This document shows positions 44,540 to 53,602 of a stretch of 64,000 nt of DNA, one piece after another. Each line of letters starts with the position of its first letter. Position 1 is the stretch's first letter. The position numbers and the translations under genes are program-made. This DNA is from Aliivibrio finisterrensis_A (lineage in GTDB: Bacteria; Pseudomonadota; Gammaproteobacteria; Enterobacterales; Vibrionaceae): NCBI RefSeq assembly GCF_004167675.1, contig NZ_SEZQ01000005.1; one strand, given 5' to 3'. The notes beneath the pieces are model-generated. The model worked only from the letters and a program-made list of their open reading frames with translations. It was not told the DNA's origin and made no database searches.

Positions 44540-47397
44540 TATGCAAATTTACGCTCTTCGCCTTCACCGTCAATATTAGATACACAACGACCACATACTT
44601 CTTCGTGACCTTCGATTGTACCTACATCAGCAACATGGTGCCAACAACGCTCACACTTCGCAGCTTCAGAGGCAGCAACATCTACAAACAAACCGTCAAG
44701 CTCTGTCGCTTTTGCTGATTCTGTTTTTTCGCTAAGTGGTTTAACCGTTGCGCTTGATGTTAGAAGAACAAAACGCAGTTCATTTTCTAATTTATTGATT
44801 TTAGCAATCAATTTATCATCAGCGTATAGTGTTACTTCAGCTTGAAGTGCACCACCGATAACTTTCTCACCACGAGCGGCTTCAAGCAATTTATTTACAG
44901 AAGCACGAACGGCTTGAATGTCAGTCCAGAATTCATTGTTGAACTCTTCACCTTCAGCAAGATCAAATAGACCTTGGTACCACTCACCGGTGAATACAAA
45001 TTTCTCACGCTCACCTGGCATTTCATTCCAGATTTCATCTGCTGTGAATGACATGATTGGTGCCATCCAACGAACTAGTGCTTCTACAATGTAGTAAAGT
45101 GCCGTTTGACAACTACGTTGAGCGTGACCGCTCTTCTTAGCTGTGTATTGGCGATCTTTAATTACGTCTAGGTAGAAAGAACCCATTTCGATTGAACAGA
45201 AGTGCATCAAACGCTGAGTTACTTCATGCAGGTTGTATTCATCGTAAGATTTGATGATTTCTTGCTGTGCAGCAAATGCACGACCTACAGCCCAACGATC
45301 AAGAGCAACCATTTCTTCAGCAGGAACGATATCTGTTTCTGGATTAAAGCCGCTTAGGTTCGCTAAGAAGAAACGAGCTGTATTACGAATACGACGGTAT
45401 GCGTCAGCTGAACGTTTTAGAATTTCATCAGAAACCGCAACTTCATTAGTGTAATCAGTAGAAGCAACCCATAGACGAAGAATATCTGCGCCTAGTTTGT
45501 TTGTTACGTCTTTAGGAGCAACAACGTTACCGATAGATTTAGACATCTTACGGCCGTTACCATCTACCACGAAACCGTGTGTTAGTACTTGGCGGTAAGG
45601 TGCTTTGCCTTTCATCGCTACTGATGAGATCAGTGATGATTGGAACCAGCCACGGTGTTGATCTGAACCTTCTAGGTAAAGATCTGCACTGTGTGTTCTC
45701 TCTTCTTGTGGGAAGTCATATTCTTCACGAGAATCAACTACAGAGAAGTGAGTAACACCAGAGTCAAACCATACATCTAAAGTATCTAATACTTTTTCGT
45801 ATTTAGCGGCATCGTCTTCACCCATTAGCTCAGCAGCATCTACATCCCACCACGCTTGAATACCTTTTTCTTCAACTAGTTTCGCTACTTTTTCAATTAG
45901 CTCTAGTGAATTAGGGTGTAGTTCAGATGTTTCTTTATGAACGAATAAAGCAATTGGCACACCCCAAGTACGTTGACGAGAAATACACCACTCAGGACGA
46001 CCTTCGATCATACCTTCGATACGGTTTTGACCCCATTCTGGCATCCACTCAACGCTCTTCACTTCTTCTAACGCTTTTGCACGAAGACCTGCTTGATCCA
46101 TTGAGATGAACCATTGCGGTGTTGCACGGAAGATGATTGGCGTTTTGTGTCTCCAGCAATGTGGGTAGCTGTGCTCGTACGCATGATGATGCAGTAATGC
46201 ACCTTTTTCTTTTAGTACTTCAAGAACTGAATCGTTCGCTTTGAATACGTGTTGACCTGCAAATAGCTCAGTATCAGGAAGGTATACACCATTTGATCCT
46301 ACTGGGTTTGCAATTTCTAGATCGTATTTCTTACCAACCACGAAATCTTCTTGGCCGTGACCAGGAGCGGTATGAACGATACCTGTACCTGAATCTGTCG
46401 TTACGTGCTCGCCTAAAATAGCCGGAACCGTAAAGCCATAGAATGGGTGGTTAAATTGAAGAAGCTCTAAATCAGACCCTTTTGCAAAACCTAAGTTATG
46501 GAAATGCTCGATACCCGCACGATCCATTACCGATTTAGCTAGTTCAGATGCAAGAATTAGACGTTGTGCTTTTTGCTCACCATGGGCTTCAACTTGAACT
46601 AATACATACTCAAGATCAGCATTCAATGCTACTGCACGGTTAGCAGGAAGAGTCCAAGGTGTCGTTGTCCAGATAACAACAGATACTTCACCTTCGCCTT
46701 GATGACCTTCAGGCGTGCTGAATTTTGCTAATGTTGCAGCTTCGTCTGCTGCAATAAAGCGCACATCAATAGATGGAGATACTTTATCTTGGTATTCAAC
46801 TTCAGCTTCAGCAAGTGCTGAACCACAATCTGTACACCAGTGAACAGGTTTAAAACCTTTAAGTAGGTGACCTTGGTCAGCAATTTTACCCAATGAACGG
46901 ATGATATTTGCTTCAGTGCCAAAATCCATAGTGCGATAAGGTTTATCCCACTCGCCCATGATGCCTAAACGTTTGAAGCTCTCTTTTTGACCTTCAACTT
47001 GGCCTGCCGCATATTTACGACATTCTTCACGGAACTCAGCAGCAGAGATCTTTTGACCTGGCTTACCTTTTTTCTTTTCTACCATTAATTCAATAGGTAG
47101 GCCGTGGCAGTCCCAACCTGGAATGTACGGTGCATCGAAACCTGAAAGTGTTTTCGACTTAATAATAATGTCTTTAAGAATCTTGTTTAGTGCGTGACCA
47201 ATATGAATGTCACCATTTGCATAAGGAGGACCGTCGTGTAATACGAACGATTTCTTACCTTTTTTCGCTTTACGGATTTCACCGTAAAGATCTTCATCGT
47301 ACCAACGCTTAAGCATTTCTGGCTCACGATTAGCCAAGTTACCACGCATTGGGAATCCTGTTTCAGGCAGGTTCAAGGTATCTTTATAGTCACTCAT
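44539..47397 (-). CDS. ileS: Isoleucyl-tRNA synthetase
   Basis: A 952-residue class I synthetase, near E. coli IleRS (938). HIGH motif in NGDIHIGHALNK, editing domain with VIWTTTPWTLPANRAV, KMSKS in GRKMSKSIGNVV, and C-terminal zinc finger with CERCWHH and EEVCGRCVSN. It lies 36 bp after ribF and overlaps lspA. Confidence 0.98.
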   Translation of the reverse strand: MSDYKDTLNLPETGFPMRGNLANREPEMLKRWYDEDLYGEIRKAKKGKKSFVLHDGPPYANGDIHIGHALNKILKDIIIKSKTLSGFDAPYIPGWDCHGLPIELMVEKKKGKPGQKISAAEFREECRKYAAGQVEGQKESFKRLGIMGEWDKPYRTMDFGTEANIIRSLGKIADQGHLLKGFKPVHWCTDCGSALAEAEVEYQDKVSPSIDVRFIAADEAATLAKFSTPEGHQGEGEVSVVIWTTTPWTLPANRAVALNADLEYVLVQVEAHGEQKAQRLILASELAKSVMDRAGIEHFHNLGFAKGSDLELLQFNHPFYGFTVPAILGEHVTTDSGTGIVHTAPGHGQEDFVVGKKYDLEIANPVGSNGVYLPDTELFAGQHVFKANDSVLEVLKEKGALLHHHAYEHSYPHCWRHKTPIIFRATPQWFISMDQAGLRAKALEEVKSVEWMPEWGQNRIEGMIEGRPEWCISRQRTWGVPIALFVHKETSELHPNSLELIEKVAKLVEEKGIQAWWDVDAAELMGEDDAAKYEKVLDTLDVWFDSGVTHFSVVDSREEYDFPQEERTHSADLYLEGSDQHRGWFQSSLISSVAMKGKAPYRQVLTHGFVVDGNGRKMSKSIGNVVAPKDVTNKLGADILRLWVASTDYTNEVAVSDEILKRSADAYRRIRNTARFFLANLSGFNPETDIVPAEEMVALDRWAVGRAFAAQQEIIKSYDEYNLHEVTQRLMHFCSIEMGSFYLDVIKDRQYTAKKSGHAQRSCQTALYYIVEALVRWMAPIMSFTADEIWNEMPGEREKFVFTGEWYQGLFDLAEGEEFNNEFWTDIQAVRASVNKLLEAARGEKVIGGALQAEVTLYADDKLIAKINKLENELRFVLLTSSATVKPLSEKTESAKATELDGLFVDVAASEAAKCERCWHHVADVGTIEGHEEVCGRCVSNIDGEGEERKFA

Positions 47398-47433
47398 TGA
47401 TTCTTAATTCCGTTACTTGGGCGAAATGAAATG

Positions 47434-48366
47434 TTATCTATTTTCAGACAGCCACACCCGTGCTGCCTGAGAATCTAATTCTATTTGTTGTTTTAATGCG
47501 TCAAATGACTCAAATTTGTGCTCGTCACGCAACTTACAAAGTAATTCTACATTCAATTGCTGGCCATATAAATTGGCTTGATAATCAAAAAAATGTACTT
47601 CTAACTGCTGACGAACGCCATTCACCGTTGGGCGATTACCAATATTAGCAACACCACCTAATTGTTTCCCACTCTTGTCTTTAGCTCGAACAACATAAAC
47701 GCCAGACACAGGTGAAACACAACGCTTTAATGGAATATTTGCTGTAGGAAAACCAATGGTTCTCCCCAACTTTCGACCATGAGAGACACGGCCTGTAATA
47801 CTGTAATTTCGCCCTAACATAGTGGCGACATCACTTAAGTTATCATTTGCGAGCGCATGACGGATAGCCGTACTGCTTACTCTTTGTTTTTCTAAACAAA
47901 AACTTTGTGTATTTACCACTTCAAAACCGTACTTTTTCCCGGCCTCTTGCAGCATGGCGAAATTTCCTTTGCGATGTTTACCAAAGCAAAAATCATCACC
48001 AACAACCAGAAATTTAACACCCAATGATCTAACCAACAAGTCTTCGACAAACTCATCAGCGGTTTGTTCTGCAAATTTCTGATTAAAATTAATACACAAT
48101 AAACGTTCTATTTCTAGTTTTTTAAGCTGAACAAACTTATCTCGTAAACGGGTTAATCGCGCTGGAGCTTTTTCTTTTGCAAAAAACTCCATGGGTTGAG
48201 GTTCAAAAGTCATGACAACAGACGGTAAGCCAAGCGCTTTGGCTTTAGACTTAACTTGTTGTAATACTTGCTGATGTCCTAAATGAACACCATCAAAATT
48301 ACCTATCGTCATTACGCAGCCTTTATGGTCTGGCGTAATATTGTGAATACCTCGGATTAATTCCAT
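47434..48366 (-). CDS. ribF: Bifunctional riboflavin kinase/FAD synthetase RibF
   Basis: A 310-residue enzyme making FMN and then FAD. The N-terminal nucleotidyltransferase has TIGNFDGVHLGHQQVL and the ISSTAIR-like VSSTAIRHAL; the C-terminal kinase has GRTIGFPTANI and GVANIGNRPTVNG. E. coli RibF has 313 residues. First gene of the ribF-ileS-lspA-fkpB-ispH series. Confidence 0.97.
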   Translation of the reverse strand: MELIRGIHNITPDHKGCVMTIGNFDGVHLGHQQVLQQVKSKAKALGLPSVVMTFEPQPMEFFAKEKAPARLTRLRDKFVQLKKLEIERLLCINFNQKFAEQTADEFVEDLLVRSLGVKFLVVGDDFCFGKHRKGNFAMLQEAGKKYGFEVVNTQSFCLEKQRVSSTAIRHALANDNLSDVATMLGRNYSITGRVSHGRKLGRTIGFPTANIPLKRCVSPVSGVYVVRAKDKSGKQLGGVANIGNRPTVNGVRQQLEVHFFDYQANLYGQQLNVELLCKLRDEHKFESFDALKQQIELDSQAARVWLSENR

Positions 48367-48455
48367 TATCTCAATATCAATTTATTCGCTTAAAAAAACT
48401 GACGAATTATATACTAATGTGTTCATTCGCACCACTGAACAACGTAATTCTTACT

Positions 48456-50015
48456 TTACGCTGAAACTCGTAAATGACGAGGACGCAGGCCAAAAACAAC
48501 GGCGGTTATCAAGTAACTTAGCGCACCTAAGCCAATGAAAGAAAAAAGCATTATGACTCGTTTCATGAGGTTCCACTCTAGCCAAACGCTCATTGATGGC
48601 ATTAACCACAATAAAATACTTACCATGACTGCGCCTGAAACCATTAATTTAAGCACAAAAAATATCGTCTCTTTTGATAACTTATAAACATTGGCTAAAT
48701 GCAGACCGCGATACAGTAATGTCATATTGACGAGAGCAGATAACGCGGTAGCCATCGCCAAGCCAACATAACCGTAAAAGTAAGCAAAGATGGCATTAAA
48801 GAACATGTTAGTCACCATGGCTATAATGCCGTAACGAACAGGCGTTTTTGTATCTTGTCTTGCGTAATAGCCAGGTGCAAGTACTTTAATTAACATAAAA
48901 TTAAGCAATCCTGATGCGTAAGCAAACAATGATAAGGAAGCTTGGTTAACATCATGTGGTGAAAACTCTCCACGCATAAATAACACCATCAGCATCGGCT
49001 TTGCTAATACCATTAAGCCTAACATCGCTGGGATCCCAAGTAAGATCACCATTCTCACACCCCAATCCATGGTCTGTGAAAAACCATCACCTTCAGCATC
49101 TACATGCTTTCTCGATAGTGCAGGTAATATTACCGTTGCTATTGCAATGCCAAACAAGCCTAATGGAAACTCTAACAAGCGATCAGAATAATACAACCAG
49201 CTGATTGAACCTGTTGCTAGAAAACTTGCAATAAAGGTATCAAGTAACAAGTTAATTTGACTGACTGATACGCCAAATAATGCTGGGATCATTAAGGTTC
49301 TGATTTTAGTTACACCGGGATCATTCCAACCCCATTGTGGGCGTACCAACATTTTCGCTTTATAAAGAAATGGAAGCTGGAATAAAAATTGAATCAAGCC
49401 GCCCAGAAATACACCAATTGCTAAGCCGATCTCTGGTTGTTCTAAATTTGGTGAAATAAAATAAGCACAAGCAATAATAGCAATATTTAAAAAGACGGGA
49501 GTAAATGAAGAAACTGCGAATTTACCGAGCGTATTTAGAATCGCGCCAGAGAGTGCAACGAAAGTAATAAACCACAGATAAGGAAAGGTAATCTTTAAAA
49601 GAAAACTGGCAAGCTCAAATTTAGGCGCATTCGGGCCATCATTAAGCCAATCCATAAACCACCCGGCGCCGAACAGAGCAGTGACCGCTCCTGAACCTAA
49701 AATCCCGAAAAAAGTAACAATGGTAACGAGAACCCCAAGGGTACCCGATGCTTTTGCTATTAATTCACGGGTTTTATTATCATCCCCACTGGCATGATAT
49801 TCAGTTAATACGGGAACAAACGCTTGTGAAAAAGCCCCCTCTGCGAATAGGCGACGTAGAAAGTTAGGAATTTTATTCGCAAAGAAGAAAACGTCGGCAG
49901 ACGCCCCCGCTCCCATTAAATTTGCTACTACTACATCACGGACTAAACCGAGTACTCGAGACACTAAAGTCATGATGCTGACGATTAAGCCAGAACGTAA
50001 AAGTCGTTTACTCAC
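48456..50015 (-). CDS. murJ: Lipid II flippase MurJ (MviN)
   Basis: A 519-residue MOP-superfamily protein with about 14 transmembrane helices that flips lipid II for peptidoglycan synthesis. Conserved N-terminus TLVSRVLGLVRDVVVANLMG and FRRLFAEGAFSQAFVPVL with the functional Arg residues are present. E. coli MurJ has 511 residues. Upstream of ribF and divergent from rpsT, as in E. coli. Confidence 0.97.
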   Translation of the reverse strand: MSKRLLRSGLIVSIMTLVSRVLGLVRDVVVANLMGAGASADVFFFANKIPNFLRRLFAEGAFSQAFVPVLTEYHASGDDNKTRELIAKASGTLGVLVTIVTFFGILGSGAVTALFGAGWFMDWLNDGPNAPKFELASFLLKITFPYLWFITFVALSGAILNTLGKFAVSSFTPVFLNIAIIACAYFISPNLEQPEIGLAIGVFLGGLIQFLFQLPFLYKAKMLVRPQWGWNDPGVTKIRTLMIPALFGVSVSQINLLLDTFIASFLATGSISWLYYSDRLLEFPLGLFGIAIATVILPALSRKHVDAEGDGFSQTMDWGVRMVILLGIPAMLGLMVLAKPMLMVLFMRGEFSPHDVNQASLSLFAYASGLLNFMLIKVLAPGYYARQDTKTPVRYGIIAMVTNMFFNAIFAYFYGYVGLAMATALSALVNMTLLYRGLHLANVYKLSKETIFFVLKLMVSGAVMVSILLWLMPSMSVWLEWNLMKRVIMLFSFIGLGALSYLITAVVFGLRPRHLRVSA

Positions 50016-50236
50016 AAAAAAACCTCATAAAGATGGCGATGATTACCATAAAGAGCTTACTAACTGGAAAAAATGCTGTTAGAATGCACGCCATCTTAAC
50101 CGTGTTTTGCCATTCTCATCAAATTTTTGTTTGATTCAGCTTGGTTTTTACACAAATCAGTTGACATTTAAGTTCAAAGAATGCATATTTCCCGACCTTA
50201 AATTGTCACCGAACTACGTTTTTGGGAGTTAGACCC

Positions 50237-50497
50237 TTGGCAAATAGTAAATCTGCTAAGAAGCGCGCAACTCAAGCTGAAAGACGTCGCCAGCACAACG
50301 CTAGCCGTCGTTCAATGATGCGCACTTACATGAAAAAAACTATCGCAGCTATCGAAGCTGGCGATAAAGAAGCTGCAACTGCTGCACTAGCAACTGCAAC
50401 TCCACTTCTAGACCGCATGGCGACTAAAGGCCTTATTCATAAGAATAAAGCTGCACGTCATAAAGCGCGTTTCACTGCAGCAATCAAAGCTCTTTAA
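50237..50497 (+). CDS. rpsT: 30S ribosomal protein S20
   Basis: An 86-residue S20 (87 in E. coli) starting at a TTG at 50237, with GGGAG 8 bases upstream, giving (M)ANSKSAKKRATQAERRRQHN. E. coli rpsT also uses UUG, which is part of its autoregulation. Helix motifs SRRSMMRTYMKKTIAAIEAG and IHKNKAARHKARFTAAIKAL are diagnostic. Divergent from murJ. Confidence 0.97.
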   Translation: MANSKSAKKRATQAERRRQHNASRRSMMRTYMKKTIAAIEAGDKEAATAALATATPLLDRMATKGLIHKNKAARHKARFTAAIKAL

Positions 50498-50526
50498 TAG
50501 AAATTTGATTCTCAGTTAGAAATAAG

Positions 50527-50553
50527 AAAAAACCGACCTAGGTCGGTTTTTTT
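50527..50553. terminator. Terminator of rpsT
   Basis: AAAACCGAC and GTCGGTTTT enclose a CTAG loop (50529-50550), with T's to 50553. Also A-rich on the other side. Confidence 0.88.
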
Positions 50554-50609
50554 ATGCCTGCTATTTGGTAAATGAAAAAAGATACGATTCTCTACCCTAC
50601 CAATGTTTA

Positions 50610-50657
50610 ATACCATTCTGGATAAGTAGTTGTTCAGATAATTGCGTAGATTGGTAT
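50610..50657. repeat. 48 bp palindromic intergenic element
   Basis: Ends are inverted: ATACCATTCT (50610-50619) and AGATTGGTAT (50648-50657), differing at two positions. The right end shares a 12-mer (inverted) with 36579-36590. Located between rpsT and hlyU terminator regions; resembles a small dispersed palindromic element. Confidence 0.55.
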
Positions 50658-50700
50658 AAGCACCTTATCTATATTATGCAGAAAAAGTGATCGCATCGTA

Positions 50701-51000
50701 TTAATTCTTTGGACAATACAAATCATGCAATAATTGAATGACAGACTTAACCTCATGGCTACTTAATGAGTAGTACACGGTTTGAGACTCTTTTCTTGTT
50801 GATACCAACTCATCCTTACGTAACCAACCTAAATGCTGAGACAATGCTGATTGGCTCAACTCTAGCTGTTCTGCAATTTGTCCTACCGATAGCTCTCCAT
50901 CAAGCAGCAAACACAAAATAAACAAACGACGCTCATTTGCCATTGCTTTAAGTAATGTAACGGCTTTGGGCCCATTCTCTGCCATCATCTGTAAATTCAT
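50701..51000 (-). CDS. hlyU: ArsR-family transcriptional regulator HlyU
   Basis: A 99-residue winged-helix regulator of the ArsR/SmtB fold without obvious metal ligands. GELSVGQIAEQLELSQSALSQHL spans the HTH (key part QSALSQHLGWL), and RKESQTVYYSLS is the wing. Cys30 and Cys96 have the 66-residue spacing of the redox-sensing Cys38/Cys104 pair described in Vibrio HlyU. In pathogenic vibrios HlyU relieves H-NS silencing of toxin genes. The start at 51000 has GGTGG upstream. It lies just after nhaR on the same strand. Confidence 0.93.
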   Translation of the reverse strand: MNLQMMAENGPKAVTLLKAMANERRLFILCLLLDGELSVGQIAEQLELSQSALSQHLGWLRKDELVSTRKESQTVYYSLSSHEVKSVIQLLHDLYCPKN

Positions 51001-51047
51001 AAATACCACCTTCTAATTTAGTTAAAACTAATTTAGCGTATTCATCT

Positions 51048-51950
51048 TTATGATTGCAAATTAAAATCAAATAAATGTGAGAAATCAGCAGAGCAAATGC
51101 TTTTTACTGCTGGATGCTGGATCATTCGTTCAGCAAAAATAACGTAATACTCTTCTTTTAAATCATTTACATCGGCAATTCTATGTAAAGTTAGATCAGA
51201 ATCTACCTCATTCATATAAACGGTTGGCGCGAGAAAAACGGCATTGCTTTCACGAGCAAATGCTTTCATTAAGGCGACATCATCAAACTCCCCTAAAATA
51301 TTTGGGGTAATACCTTGTTGATCACACCACTGGATTACCTTTCTTCCCATTGAGGTTCTGCCACCAGGAATAAGTAGTTTCTTCTTTTCTAAGACTTCAG
51401 GGAAACGGATTGACTCGGCCTCTTTAGAACAAAAGAAACTCATACAACACTCACCTAGCTTTTTACTGAAAAGCCCTGAGTTTTGGCTTGAATCAACCGG
51501 ACAATCGGACAAAATCATGTCTAATTTATGTTGAGATAACTGCTCGAGTAATAATTCATGAGTGGATTCAAAACAGCGTAGATGAATAGACGCATCTTCC
51601 GGCACTGTTGTTGATAAAACTTTACTTACTAAACGTTTAGAAAGCGCATCAGCAACACCCACATCAAATAACACATTAGATTGCTGGCTGTAATTAACGA
51701 TATCAAGCATCTCATAACTTAAACCAAACATACGATCTGCATATTTATAGACCAGTTGCCCTAGCTCTGTAGGCTCTACATTCCTACCGTTACGTTTAGT
51801 TAATTTACCGTCTAAACGCTCTTCTAATATTTTAATTTGACCAGTGACCGTTTGAGGGGTTAAAAACAGAGCTTCTGCTGCTTTAGTTACTGAACCTTGC
51901 TTACATACCATCCAAAAGTAATAAACATGGTTGTAATTTAAGTGGGACAT
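51048..51950 (-). CDS. nhaR: LysR-family sodium-responsive activator NhaR
   Basis: A 300-residue LysR-type regulator. The HTH is in HLNYNHVYYFWMVCKQGSVT and KAAEALFLTPQTVTGQIK, wording nearly diagnostic of NhaR, followed by a substrate domain. NhaR activates the Na+/H+ antiporter gene nhaA in enterobacteria. nhaA is not next to it here; rpsT lies nearby as in E. coli, where nhaA-nhaR are also close to rpsT. Confidence 0.92.
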   Translation of the reverse strand: MSHLNYNHVYYFWMVCKQGSVTKAAEALFLTPQTVTGQIKILEERLDGKLTKRNGRNVEPTELGQLVYKYADRMFGLSYEMLDIVNYSQQSNVLFDVGVADALSKRLVSKVLSTTVPEDASIHLRCFESTHELLLEQLSQHKLDMILSDCPVDSSQNSGLFSKKLGECCMSFFCSKEAESIRFPEVLEKKKLLIPGGRTSMGRKVIQWCDQQGITPNILGEFDDVALMKAFARESNAVFLAPTVYMNEVDSDLTLHRIADVNDLKEEYYVIFAERMIQHPAVKSICSADFSHLFDFNLQS

Positions 51951-52355
51951 ATTGCACCTTATCTCTTTTTGCGAACCGAATAAGTCATCGCATCATAATA
52001 ATATGAACGATACGCCATTTATTACAGTTAAAGCAAACACTTCGTAAAAACTATTTATTTTATTAAAACTATTCGTTTTTTCCGCAACCAGATTCTTAAA
52101 ACTGTCATACAAGCGAAACATAGAACAAAATAGTTTGAAAAAAAAATTTATATTCCATTTTTTAATAAACAACAAAAAATACCTATAATTCAATAACTTA
52201 AATGCATCCAAGATGATAAAAATAGAGCTTAAATGAATTATGAAGCATTTATTACAGTTTTCTCTTTCACTGTAATATTTCTGAAATATTCGTTATCTAC
52301 TATCGCTTCAGATTAAATAAACCGACAACATACTATTTCGGTACGGAGCTTTACT
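51951..52355. other. AT-rich intergenic region before the Na+/phosphate cotransporter
   Basis: About 400 bp with no convincing gene; a 72-codon minus-strand frame at 51993-52211 has composition typical of chance AT-rich translation. It holds a 14 bp direct repeat (52016-52029, 52246-52259), an 8 bp inverted repeat ATTACAGT/ACTGTAAT (52251-52276) and a Pho-box-like sequence. Confidence 0.6.
52270..52287 (+). promoter_or_regulatory. Pho-box-like site before the Na+/phosphate cotransporter
   Basis: CTGTAAT-ATTT-CTGAAAT fits the tandem 7-4-7 layout of PhoB boxes (consensus half CTGTCAT). A possible -10 (TATCTA or TACTAT, 52294-52303) follows at about the distance expected when a Pho box replaces the -35. 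Tentative. Confidence 0.45.
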
Positions 52356-53501
52356 ATGAATACCCAATCAATTTCTGCAGCAACAATGAGCAATACCTCG
52401 CGCATGCTGCGTTGGGCAAACTTAGCATTTATGCTTTACCTTCTTCTTTTAGCGGTTGCTATGGTTGGCACAGGCTTTAAATGGTCTGTTGGTGAGGAGG
52501 CAAAAGTTCTTTTTGAATTTGCATCTCACCCTATTGCTGGCTTAATGATCGGCTTAGTTGCAACAGCACTAATTCAATCCTCTTCAACTGTGACCTCTAT
52601 TATTGTTGGATTAGTGGCTGGTGGTTTACCTATTGAAACCGCAATTCCTATGGTAATGGGTGCTAACATTGGTACTACCGTTACCAATACTCTAGTAAGC
52701 CTTGGACACGCTCGTTGTAAAAATGAATTTAGACGTGCATTTGCTTGTGCAACGGTTCATGATTTCTTTAACCTATTAGCTGTGTCTATTTTCTTACCTC
52801 TAGAAATGATGTTTGGTATTTTCCAAAAACTATCAGCATGGTTGGTGTCTCCGTTCTTAAGTGCGGGCGACATGAACATGAAAGGCTTTGATTTTATCAA
52901 ACCAATTACCAAACCAGTTATCAGCGCGATCCAAGAGCCTCTATCTAGCTTTGGAAGCATGACTGGTGGTCTATTAATGATTGCCCTTGGTATTGCGGTT
53001 CTTATCATTTCGATTACTCTTATGGGTAAATTAATGAAGAGCTTAATGGTTGGTCGTGCAAAAGAACTGCTTAAGAGCGCAATTGGCCGTGGCCCTCTAC
53101 ATGGTATCGCATCAGGTACAGTAGTAACGGTTCTAGTTCAATCATCATCAACAACAACAAGTTTAATGGTTCCGCTTGTAGGTACTGGTGTACTTAAAGT
53201 TCGCGATGTTTACCCATTCACTCTTGGTGCTAACATTGGTACTTGTGTGACGGCTCTACTAGCAGCAACTGCAGCATCAGGTGAGTATGCGGTTCTTGCT
53301 CTGCAAATTGCACTGGTTCACCTATGTTTCAACGTAATTGCAACGCTGGTTATCTTCGGTACTCCATTCTTACGTGAGTTACCAATTAAAGGTGCTGAGT
53401 GGATTGCAGAAATGGCTAACCGTAACAAGGCGGTTGTTGCTGGGTATTTAAGTTTTGTATTCATCATTCTACCAGGTAGCGTATTAGCTCTAACGGTTTA
53501 A
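52356..53501 (+). CDS. nptA: Na+/phosphate cotransporter (NptA type)
   Basis: A 381-residue member of the Na/Pi cotransporter II family, matching the size of V. cholerae NptA (about 382). The two inverted repeat halves each have the QSSS signature: LIQSSSTVTSIIVGLVAGG and LVQSSSTTTSLMVPLVG, each followed by a GANIGT segment. About eight hydrophobic segments. The start has CGGAG upstream. A Pho-box-like element lies in its promoter region, and a strong terminator follows. Confidence 0.88.
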   Translation: MNTQSISAATMSNTSRMLRWANLAFMLYLLLLAVAMVGTGFKWSVGEEAKVLFEFASHPIAGLMIGLVATALIQSSSTVTSIIVGLVAGGLPIETAIPMVMGANIGTTVTNTLVSLGHARCKNEFRRAFACATVHDFFNLLAVSIFLPLEMMFGIFQKLSAWLVSPFLSAGDMNMKGFDFIKPITKPVISAIQEPLSSFGSMTGGLLMIALGIAVLIISITLMGKLMKSLMVGRAKELLKSAIGRGPLHGIASGTVVTVLVQSSSTTTSLMVPLVGTGVLKVRDVYPFTLGANIGTCVTALLAATAASGEYAVLALQIALVHLCFNVIATLVIFGTPFLRELPIKGAEWIAEMANRNKAVVAGYLSFVFIILPGSVLALTV

Positions 53502-53519
53502 GAGTGATAAACAAATAAA

Positions 53520-53556
53520 GGAAAGCCCCGAAGTAAATGCTTCGGGGCTTTTTTAT
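53520..53556. terminator. Terminator between nptA and thyA
   Basis: AAAGCCCCGAAG 53522-53533 pairs with CTTCGGGGCTTT 53540-53551 (12 bp), followed by T's. Confidence 0.9.
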
Positions 53557-53602
53557 GTCTTATACAAATGTAATTAAGTAGATATTAGTACTGGAATGGG
53601 TA

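Noticed and set aside
51993..52211. A 72-codon minus-strand frame before nptA
   Set aside because: Composition (Phe, Leu, Asn, Lys) is what AT-rich noncoding DNA gives by chance, with no ribosome site.
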